Source: Tubiluchus corallicola
Taxonomy: Eukaryota > Priapulida > Priapulimorpha > Priapulimorphida > Tubiluchidae
Length of the DNA stretch: 60,000 nucleotides
Direction: 5' to 3'
Assembly: GCA_030141605.1 (NCBI GenBank)
Contig: JAQGDQ010000259.1
Span: 126,001 to 186,000 of the forward strand
The translations under genes and the position numbers were made by a program. The notes beneath the pieces are model-generated. The model was not told where the DNA came from and ran no database searches. It was given only the letters and a program-made list of their open reading frames with translations. Shown in pieces: positions 39,701 to 52,100 of the stretch; position 1 is the stretch's first letter; the number at the start of each line of letters is the position of its first letter.

Positions 39701-42700
39701 TGCAAACTTCGATAATCAATTAGAAATTGAAAACTGAAAAAAAAAATTAAACCTAATTAGTTAATTAATTACACTGTCTGCATGGCCACATTTTGCAGGA
39801 CAGAAAATAAAAAAAATGTAGAAAACAGTTAAGTATTTAGCAATGAAAAAAGGGGATAGGGCAGCTGACCTATATATGTCACAATGATCACACACTGGTC
39901 TCACATCACACCTAAATGGAATTTTCAATGAATACTACGAGTTCAGGTTTCGGGCTACAAAAGTCGTTCATTATGACAAAAACGAGCATTTTGTCTAAAA
40001 CTGCAGCCCTACTTGGCATTAACCCAAGTAATCCGCTACACTAACAAACGAATTTTCGCGCACAACAATTTTTCTATAAAAACGAAATTTTCTACACATA
40101 CATAAATCCAATTTAGTATCAGATTAAACCAACTACCACCTTGAAAAGATGCTAGGTCAATGGAGATGCAGTTTGCTCATACGAGATTAGCCGTCATCTA
40201 TAATTTTGCTGCACAGAAGAGGTACGAATGCTGAGGACATAACCTGCGCTTTCATATTTGCGACTGTGGTCATCACACAGACGGAGCAGTTAGAGTAAGC
40301 TTTTTCTTACTATACCACAACAGCTATGACACATGTACATACACGTGAGTGTACGTTTAAAGGAAATGATAAGTCACTTTCCTTCTTTACTGTTTATTTT
40401 ACTGTTATCAATAAAACTTAGAAAAATTTAACAACATTTGCAAAAGATTGTCCATGAAGCATAAAGTTAATATATACTGCCGCTGTAAACAAATTTTCAG
40501 GCGCAGTGGCAGCCCCTATTCACTTGAACATTATGACGTAACTGGTCGACTTCATGACTTTTCGTGAGCGCATCATAGCTTTCTGTAAGCGCGCGCTGAT
40601 TAAACTAATTCAAACTTCTGCAGCTCACTTAATGTTTACGCAGAAGTATCACAAAATTAGCTGTCTAATTATTTGTAAAAACTAATTGTTTTGGCGGAAA
40701 TTGACAGTTGGATGCTTTTCTTCAGTCCATGAATGACGTCATTGGTGAAAAATGAACGTTCAAATTAAGATGATCGCGACTTTACAAAAGTATTTTACTA
40801 ATTACAAGTGGCGCTTATCACACTTAATATTAGTTCCTTTTAACATTTTTCACGAAACTTGAAATAAGCCTTACTTCCCAGAAGGCATGGCCTTTTTTTG
40901 GGAGCGCAAGTTACGCGAAAAATCATCGGATATGTTCGTCTCAGTCTCAGAAATAGCCTGATATTGCATTGGTCTGAACAACCATAAATCATTATAAATA
41001 ACGGACTAACCTTTGTGCTGCTGTATTGCACTCGGTTAGTAATATAATAAACTACAGCAAGCGTAATTCATAACAAGTATGAAATATATATATATATATA
41101 CGCGCTCAAGCATATAGAAATTACGCACGTTGTGTAACATTATGATCACATCAGAAGCCACACACCGCTTGAGTGACATATGTTGTGTGCCAGAATAACA
41201 ATTCTCAAATAGTTTGCGTGAAACATAGCAGCTTGTGTGTGCTAAATAACTTTCAAATTATTCTGAACTAAAACTTCAGTTCTGATAATAATTTATTCGA
41301 ATTTAGGTAAAAAAAAGTCACAAAAAGGTCAAATAAAAATTAAAATAGAAAAAATCCTAACACTAATCCTAGCCAAAATTGTATGTTTTTTCTGCGACTT
41401 TATTACCGGTCACTTTTTATTCTACCCATCGTAAGTCGGTATGTAGTTAATCTCAAAAAGTCTGTAAATATGAAACTTAAATGACTTCCATTACAATACC
41501 ACATGAACAACAGTCATAGAATTCTACTTTCTGCACAAAATCGCTAGTATTTTTCTGATATAATCACTACGACCACTGAAATTTTTTTAATATTACGATT
41601 AACAACCCTAAAACTAGATAACAAACTGTACCTTACGTACGTAAAACATTCTTCACTACAAAAATCATCTATCAAAAAGGAACTTAGATAAAAATGGTAA
41701 GGTAAAAATGGCATGGTAAAAGTGGCACAGGAAAAAATGACACTCTTAGTAAAATATGAGCTTAGGGTTACTGTGTGATATAATTATTTTAGTTATTTTT
41801 ACCTCTGCCAATGAAATTACACTTCAACACACTTTGTTCGCTTGGTTGGTTGTTTTTAACATTTCATTTTTTACAGACACAAAACTTTCTAAGCAGAGTA
41901 AAAACTTTCACTAATTTACAGAGGCTACAGAGGTTAACTGGTAGATCAATGTGGCCTGGAAAATCAAATATTTTAAATCGTTTACGCGTAATTTTCCCAC
42001 CCAACTACAACACATTAATTACTTCAACAACAATTGTACATGAACCTCATTCAAATTTGAAAACTGGTTAGAAAGTCAGTCAGCTTGTAAAACTGTAGGA
42101 TCAATAGCTTTCAGTAATAAATGGTTGATTTTACAATTTAGGAATTAGAAAATCTCAATTAGTCTGTCACTGAAAAGGTGCTGTTGATGTGATAAATACG
42201 TTACGTATATACTTTGTTATCTTCGAGGCTTCAATCGACGATACAAACTACTGAAATTATGTAGCCAATTATGAAGCTGCTAAAGAGAACGTCAGCTCAA
42301 AATAAAAACTAGTAACGGTTATACTATCTATGGAATTATGTCAAGGTCCAATTAAACAGAAGTGAAATGGTAACTGAAACATGGTCATTGAAGACGAACA
42401 GGAAGCAACAGGTAAAAAAGTCACAGGAAAAAGAAATAATCCTAACCCCAACTATAACACTAACGCTAACACTAGTCAAAATTAATTGTGACTTTTTGTC
42501 CTGTGGTTTTTTCCAAAACAAAATTGTCTTTGTTATCGGTCACCAGACTCATCGCGAAGAGTATTAGCAAGGTATTGTAAAACGATAAGAGAAGCATGGC
42601 GTTTAAATTTCGAATCATAGAATTATACTTTTAAAATTAAGATTGCAACTGTACAATGTTTTTAACTCACTTTTATTTTGACAAATGATGAACGTTTGAG

Positions 42701-45700
42701 CCAAGAGAACTTTGTCTTGGGTGGCTGGCCAAGTGGTCTACATTTCGGACTGCAACCAGACAGTCTTGAGTTCGAATCTATCGGCTGTTAACGTCTGGAC
42801 ATATACCCTACTTGTTCTTCGTTGTTTGCGTGTTGCTCCTGTGTAATTGTTGTTAAGATTAGTGTAAGTCGCTAAGTAGCCATTAGTCTTAATGCTGTCT
42901 GTCTGTTTGTCTGATTAGTTTGTTACCTGATGCGAAACAAAGTATTTTCTAAATCATGGAAATTAGGTGTACAACAGCTAGTACTTAAGATGTAACTGAG
43001 CAATTTTTCTTCAACCCTTTCTAGCTTTCGTAAAGTTAACTCATTTATTTACAAACAAACTCACTTATAACCGTGTACAGTTGTACTATGTAGTAGTTAC
43101 CATAGGCGGGGGCGGATATTGATAGTTTGTAGGCGTGAGACTCAGAGAATAGACGGCAACAAAGATCGCAGGGTGCCTTGTTTTGCATGAAGTGTGGGAG
43201 TGTTCGTAGGCAATTTCAGTTAACTTAGTAAACTTACATAACATTTCGATGAGTAATCTACAATTCTCTGCTTCAAAATTTCGATTACACAAAATTTCGA
43301 AAAAATGACAAGTGGGTAGTTTTGTTCGCCGTAATAAAGTCACAGCGGGGTGTCCAGGAAGTTCTTCGGTGAATTTAAAAACATCCAAAACTCGATTGCG
43401 TGACTTGGTACAATTCGCAGACAGCGCGTCGATCTTTTCAATACCACAATTATTGGGGGGGGGGGGTGCCAAATACATCTTACTCAAGCTTGGCTATAGT
43501 GAAATTTCTAGCAACTGACATCTAGCATCTAGTTAGCCGCCAGCCAGGAGATTTGTACTTTCCTAGATGCACGCACTATGATAAAAAAATATCCAACTTG
43601 CAAAAATACATCTCCAACATGACATTGCAACAATGGACTGTCCGATTGCTACTTTGATTTGTTCACTTCCAAACTTCCATATGAACTATTATTCAGTTTT
43701 GTAAACAAAACAATCCACATTCTACAGTGTAGCTACACTTTTTTGTCCTACAACTAGCTGTAAAGCAAGAAACATTTTGAAAAAGACAGCAAGACATTAA
43801 AGACAAAGCGAAACACTTACAGAAAGTGAGAGCAAAGAGCAGTTAGAAAATTAAACACAATATGTTTACCAACAAACAAATAAACTGCGCCTATTTACAC
43901 AATGCACTAGTATACTTCAATATGAGAACTCGCGAATAATACATTAGACGTACATTAAATGCCATATTCTATTATTAAATAAGTATTATAGACAATAAAC
44001 TGACCAAAACGGGAGGTCTACGAACTTCACCCAAGCTTCAATTAGAAATTGAGAAAGTCTTCGTGTCCCCCATAAATGCAATGTTATGATGTGAACATGA
44101 GTGACCGAATGAGTCGAACAGATCACAGATGAACAAACGAGTGATTACAGGAACACGACCATTTTAAAATTGTCAGGCACTAAATAAACTGAATAAATAA
44201 TGATGCAACTATCCTGTCCGCGAAATACAAGCAGAAAGACGTTGAAGAAGAAAAAGAAAACTAGATTTAAAATAATTTGCTTAACTTAAAGGAAAACCGG
44301 ATGATTGTTTATACTCAATCTCATTTTAATTTACGGTCCAAAATATATGTTTTCTTGCCTATAAAAGTTAGCAATTGTTTCTTACATTTGAATAATTTGC
44401 TTAGAAAGTTAATGGCAACCGAACACAGCTATTGCTTACGTCAGAAACTAACCACAGTTTGTGCAATAACAGGCATCTTCCCATGCACGTCAAGCACGTT
44501 TGCGTAAGTTTTACAGTACTGCTTAAACGCGTGCTGCCACGAAAATGAGCTCTACGTCATATGACGTCAGAAACTAGCACAGCAGTTCATGATGATGGTT
44601 ATCACGGTACCGCCTTCTATTTGTCGGCCACGCGCATGTGACAAAAAGGCGCCGTTGCCAATCTTAGTAGATTGACCGAGCCGCACGTAGCTTTGAAAGT
44701 TTAACAAAATTTGACTATCTGAGGTAATTACTATTTAATCTAAGGTTTGATTCAAAAAAAGCTATTGTAGTTTTCAATATTTTAGAGCTTTCTTTATTCT
44801 GAACTAATGTTTACACAATCGTCCGGTTTTCTTTTAACAATCACTAACAATTTTAATGAAACATTTGTTCCATTTAGCATTAAATAGTTCATCTAGTAGC
44901 TATACATACATCTGTACAGGGCAACAAGACCATTAAAACCTGGTGACCTCATAAATCCCTTTTATCTTTTAATTGGTCATGCTATTTAGCTGTGTACACA
45001 CAATTTACAAGCAAACACAAAAAGGCAGGTAGAAAGGCACTTTACAGCAATTCGGTTTAGCCTCGTTGCTGCAATGAAACCAAACGACCAGACAATAAGA
45101 CAAAATCAGAGATCATACAATGTTGTTAAATTTTGAGAGTCGGGGGTTCTATATCACCAGAGTGTAGCAGTTAACTAACCCAAACACACAATTACGACAA
45201 CCACAAATGTCCTCCCACGCCATTTCTTGAAGTAGCTCAAGGGTGATAAACAAACATAAAAAATAAATAAATAAGTTTAATGTCACCACAATTTCCGCAG
45301 TTACGTATCACCTATACATTGAAGTTGTAACACAACATTATAGGTTTACCGGAAATTTTAATTTAATTCTAATTCAACAATATGTCGTTTAATGATGTTG
45401 TTTGAAGAGAAAATAATTTAACTGTTTAATCATTACACAAGATAATCCATTAGTATACAAATACGATAATAAATATTATATGATGTCATTGAATAAGTTA
45501 TAACACATGAAGGCCGTAATCAATATTAATTGAAACTGACATGCTCCACTACAAAAAATTCAAGTCAACAAAAAGCCCAACACAGAGAGAAAATGCCGCA
45601 GGACCGCAGAACTAGCAAAATTACAAAAAATGATATCAGAATCATTTAAGAAGTTCCTAACATAACAAACTAATAACTTTGAAACCTTGACAGTTAGAAC

Positions 45701-46102
45701 AAGCAAACATAAAAAAGCTACTATGTAGAAAGCCATTTCTGTAGATGTGTGTGACCATAAAATGAAAAATCTCCACAACAAAAATGCCCAGGGAAAACCA
45801 TCAGAGTATGTAGTCCAGTATTATCAAAATCTGTCTATCAATTCAAATACAACTTTACTCATCACTGAAACTCTACAAAACTGAATCCTGGAAATTAACT
45901 TGTTCTTATCTTGAAATTATCCTCAGTGCTATGAAATGCTTTCTCTCTCCCTCGCTCTTTACTTGTGATGAGGCTGACAAAACTCCTTTCATTACTTGCA
46001 AATTGGTGGACTCTGTAATTATGTCTTCTGTCTTGGTGCTTCTAAAGCTGCACATGAGATTCTCAATAGCTTGATCATCTGCACGAATCAATCCAACGAA
46101 TC

Positions 46103-46153
<51 letters not shown>

Positions 46154-49100
46154 TTTATTGCCTAAAATCCACACAAAAATGCTTTTAGGAGTACAAACAA
46201 TTAAGTCACAAAAATTACATAAACGCTTAAAAGACTAACTTTACTACGTTATACAGACACAGATTAAAAAAACAAAAAGTTAAAAAACTTCTAAGAATAA
46301 AAATATTTTGATCTGACGTTTAAAAACAGCAATACTTCTAGCTAGAGTTTTTGACTTCATCTGAAAGCGCATTTCATAAACGAGAGGCAGCGCTGGAAAA
46401 AGATATACTGAAACAAAACTAGTTCTAGGTTATACTAAAATATTAGTATCAGATGACCTTAGTCAGCCGGATGGTGTGTACGTTTGTAAGAGTTCACATA
46501 AATAATTGGGAAGAAGTCCATTCATGCATTTGTAAGTAATAATAATTTTAAATTTAATTCTTTGATGGACTGGAAGCCAATCCATAGTTCCATGAGAGTG
46601 GGTGTTAGGACAGAATTTCTTGCTACGGGTCAGTACGCGAGCTGAAACATTCTGGACTCTTTGGAGTTTCCAAATAACAGCAGTCTGATACCCTATAAAC
46701 AAGTGAATTGTAGTAATCAAGACGTGAAGTTACAAAAGCATGAATAAGATGCTCCACTGTTTTACAATCAAGAACGTGCGTTATTCTACTGGTATTACGT
46801 AAATGAAAGAACGCTGTACTACAAACAAACACTGTTCAATGTTCATTTCATATGTGGTTTAGGTTCAAACATTTTCTAGCACGTTTCTAAAGACATTAGT
46901 GACATCTTTGACAATTCTTAGAAAGTATCGGTTTGGCTTAGATCACAAAAACTGTTCACACTGTTAGAAAGTGCAAAAATAACACGTAGCATCTGAACAC
47001 CTGTGGAATTTTCCTCAACTTATTCAAAGCATTCAACACTATTTAGTACAACGCAGGGATATTTTTACGCAAACTCGAAAACTATAAAACCAAAGGCACA
47101 ACTTTTACGGTCTTGTCTGCAAACCAGAAAACAATTTTCGAGTAAACTAAATGTGCTCATAAAACTTAAATCAATTTTGCCATGTCAGCAAGCAGGCAAA
47201 AGTTGACAAACTGCATGATTATTTCCAAATTTTAGGCAAAAGCCGAATTAAATTGTAACAAATTTAACAATCGCATAGATATGTACTTGAGATAGAAATA
47301 GAATTGAATAGCATGAAAGGATATTTTTGACAAGTTATAACAGGACATGCAGTCATGCACATCAAATCTAAATTTTATGAACTTAATAAATTGACTGGAT
47401 TGTTCTATAAGTTACACTAAGTTCAAAGACCCATTTATCCTCAAAACTATTCTTTGCCTATTCTTTCCACAATACAATGCCAATTACGTATATTCCATAC
47501 TAGCACCACTTACATATTCTGTAAATCACGTATTTTTGTAATTTCTCAGATCACAAATTAAAATTTCGCACAGGTAGCACTATTTTGTATATAAATTTTC
47601 ATAGTGCTCTATCATATATTTTTAAATAGATTTTAAATGACGTTACTACACCAGTCATAACTTTTTAGCCCATATATTGAATATGTGCATGAGTTTTCTA
47701 TGAGCGCTACTGACTTTCTACGGAAGTTTTCTATTGCATTTTCTGGCATAAGAAATGCAATACTGAAAGCATGCTTTCTAATAGGGAAATATTTAATTAC
47801 TATGTACATCAATTTTGTATACTTATTATGTATATATAAAGTATGAGCAGATGAATAATTTTTACTGTCCTGCAACATTATTTCATTGATTAATTCCTCC
47901 GATTTTTGGCTTATTCCTCCGATAATACTCCACAAATACATTCATAATTTCGATCTTGTATGTAACATGTATCTGCCATTTAAAAACACTTGTCTAAATA
48001 TGTCAATGAAATGGTAAATGGAACAAATAAAAAGTGACGCTAATACGATGAACAATGACGTTTTTAGCGCATCAAAATTCAATAACAAAGTTTTAGGACT
48101 TTTATGCGTGTTAAAAGCCCGAGAAAGGCTACCTGATATAAATAAACATAACAAAATCAGGTTAACCACTCTGACAGCCCCTAGCTATACCATGAGAGGT
48201 CCATTAGATTAAATGTCCATCATTCTGATATGAAAATTTATTATGCCAGTGCTAACTACGAAAATGCACATTCAAACATGTCAAACAGAAGCATAGAAAT
48301 GATCTTGGATGATCCCTTCACCAATAAGATGCGAGTTCTTTGAGGAAACCACATCACCTGTTTATGTATCATACGCTGAACAAAGTATATACGACAAATA
48401 GTTAGTGTACACAATGTACCAGTAAAGAAGCATCTTAAAAAAAAAATACATTATAAAGTATTTAACCACGTCGAGTTTCCAGACTTGCATAGTTTTCTGG
48501 CAAAACACTTCATTCTTCGAAAATAAGAGCTTCGTACGATTTCCTCCTCATGAAATAACTCGTAAGAGACCAGCCTCAACTTCAGTATTATAACACCAAT
48601 AGTATATTAAATTTATTGTTTTCTTTAACAAACAAGTAGCTTTTGTTTTAATTTAAGTGATGGACATGTGATTTCGTCTTTCCTTCTGTGCAGTTGAACA
48701 ATACGTCTCAGCCTAACCAAGATTATGATGTAGGACTTGTCCAACGTACAACATAATGTAGCCCGCATAGTAACTACAGGGCAGCTCCAAAAATTGGCAA
48801 CGTACGTCTAAATATAAAAGCTCTAAATTGAATCACATAACCTTTGCTAAATTTGCTTGTGCTTAGCTACAGAGCTCTAAATTACATGACGCAAACCCTA
48901 AAAAATCGAACCAAACTACTATAAAAATACGAATTCACTTGACCACAACCCTGGTGCTGCCACACAAGATTACATTTCATCACCTAATAAAATGCAGGAG
49001 ATGACGATGTTACAGAAACAGCTGAAGATGGTTTCTAGCCTGCCACATTTCCGTGACGTAGAAGCGCTGTGCCAGTCAATTAACTGGCTTAATATTTTGC

Positions 49101-52100
49101 AAAGGTCAACACATTCCAATGACCCGAGTCGCCACTCTACTGAAACACCAAAGTTGCTATAATTAATAACCTAATAAAACATTTCCTTTGTTTGTACACA
49201 AACACGGGGGGCGAATAAACAAAAATAGAAGCAAACTCTCCGCAGTGGGCGAATGATTGGGTGTTTTTAATGACAGCTTGGCCGGCAGACGTCAACAAAT
49301 TCTGTGGTCTGCACGGTTGGAGATTTTTCCACAGGAAGTTAGAGGAACGTTTGAAGTAACACTAATGAGATAAGGCAAGCACGCTTCCAAGGAAAAGAAA
49401 ACCTCGCTTTACAAACGCCGTTTCTATCTTTAACAGTAATACACATTACCGCTTTCACTTTGGTCTACTATCTACCTGTGTAATAAGTTTATAAAGAAAC
49501 TTTAAAGACAAATTGTGCGTCATTATCACCCATGCGGAAGATATTTGATGCTTCTTTGTAATATTTGTGTTGTGGAGTATTTGTAACGTTTTATGTTGTG
49601 CTAGCTATACATGTATGTACACGAAATATATTGTATTGTATATGAACAGAACAGAAAGTACCGTTCGAATGTCTAATTGTACCGTGTGATGCGTCTTGTG
49701 CTCATGTCAATATACGTGTGTATGCTAGCTGTATGATACATATTATTTTATATGCGAGCTGCTTGAATAATTGTATTTGTAAAGGAGTGCTTTAGTTTTT
49801 AGATACATGCATAACTGTAGTTTACGTCACTTTTTACTTTACTGCTTGAGTTTTTGTTCATTCCTACTAGATTTAATTTTTTCGCACCAGACGCAGCTGC
49901 CTATTAGCGGACTAGCTGATTCATTACAGTCACACTGAATGATGTATCACATTGTATAATGTATGCATGTACGTATGGCAAACATGTACGTATGCCTGTG
50001 TGAATAAAGAGATATATTATATAGGTGTGTACGTGGGTGTGTGTTTTCGATATGAATTCTTAATAGAAATAGTTACTCATAACAATTAACAACTAGCAAA
50101 GTATCTTTCGTAATGATACTGAACCAGTATAAATCTAAATCATTTTCCTCAATAACAGAAAATTTAGGAGTAAAATGCGTTATCATGGAAGGCTGGAAGC
50201 ATCCCATTTTATTTAATTAAAACTGTTAATAACGCCTACACTTCACAGAATGATGCGCATATATACATAAGTACCTGGAAAACTGCAAAAGCAAATAAAT
50301 AAAACATTTTAAGCTGAACAATATGAAACACACGAGACTTCAAACACTGATAAACCAATCACACAAAACCTGTCGTTTTTTTATTTCTCAGTTTATCAGA
50401 AACACTTCTACTTTATTGGAACACGCATCCCCAGTAAGACAAACCCAGCTGTGACCCATGGCCCAACGACCCACTACCAACTATTGAATATTAGAAGAAA
50501 TTTTTTAACGACTCGCTTGGTTAGGAAGCGCAACATACAGAGAGCAGTTGTGGCTAATGATTGTATTCAGTCCAATGAGCTTTTCCTCTCGTCTTTTCTA
50601 CCTCGATGCACAGTTAGTTTATTAGCTTCGTCACAGATAGAGTAAGATATACGATCAATATGTGAGCAGCAGCGGCAGAACAAGCTAGTCTAGTCTGTCA
50701 ATAACCTGTACGCGCTGTACGTCCATGCATGCTTTACTTAACTCCCATACATCTCTCACATGGTCGTGCAGACCTCACTTAGATAATCATGCAGTTCGGT
50801 GACTGCATCAGACTTCATTTAACAAGAAACCATGCATTGGTGCTTAACGTCAAACTAAGCAGTCACTATAATATAAGCTCTCACAACCTAAAACCCTACT
50901 CTTATTACTAGTATTCAATTTATTTTATTATAAACTTACTGTAAAACTTGTTTCTTTTGATTTTTTATCACTTCATTGTTAGCAGTATTAAATTTGAAAA
51001 AGCGTCATTTTTTCGTTGCACGGACCGACTGGCGTTACGAGTACAGTGACTACAGTCACGAGGTCATCAAAGATCGGTAAACATACATCGACAACCAAAG
51101 ACGCTTTCTGCATCTCGTACTTCAATCTCGCTTACTCGCGCCAAAGACGCGAAATATGGAGATCTTTACGACAATCGCCAGAAAAAAGCAAGTTATTTAA
51201 ATTGTAAGTCTTTTTCGTTTAATAATAGCCGAATTCTTTGTGTAATCCTAATAATGTGTTTCAAAACCTGTTGGGGTTATATGGGCCTTTAAATAACCCA
51301 TCAACTCCGGGGTGGGCATACAGCGATTAAGGAGAACTAAAAATTTCTCTGGCTATGTTCAAGGTCAAGGTCAGGTACACTGAAATTCAAAGTCAAATGC
51401 CCACAGTAATCCGCAATCCCTCTATTTACTCCTGCCACCCCCACCCCCTCCGGTGTAGAGCATGACTGGTTTTATAAATCATCTCAAAGGCTTTAAAACT
51501 ATACCGCAAAAACATCAGGATTAAAAATAGCATCCTTGAAGGTGAAATTCAAGGTTAAATATGCAAATGTGACCCCACCCGTTAGTACTTCCTAATTCTG
51601 GACTTGCCCATATGTTGCTTCCATCATTATGACTCTCCTATTACTACGTAGTACCTACGAACGAATATAACAAGAAAACCTATAGATTAGAAGCTTCACT
51701 AGACTGGCGCCACTCCTTTGCACAGGTGAGAAATACGAACAGAGGATGCTAGCTTGCTAAGCAGACGGTGTTGGGGGTTTGGTGAGTTGAAAAATGGGGG
51801 TGGCTGCGCACATACACTGGCTGAACCTAAAACAGAGATACGGCACATTGCGTTCTCATATGGACTCGGACAGTTACAGGAAAACGTTGCTGAGAGAAGA
51901 ATTTTGCGATCAACTATTCGAAGAGGTCTCCATTCTTTTGAGCAGGAATAAATCGACAGCGAAGGCAGTCGTTGCAGCAACATCTACCCAGCAACTATGA
52001 ATATGAAGGAATTTTACTCGAGAATTGGTCTTCATACTCACAACAGAAGATACATAAATCCAAATAAGCGATCTTCGCAACTGATGGACAACCTGACGAT

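Noticed and set aside
42719-42790. Functional tRNA gene
   Set aside because: The A and B boxes are present but the acceptor and anticodon stems do not close, and extra sequence continues as in a SINE.
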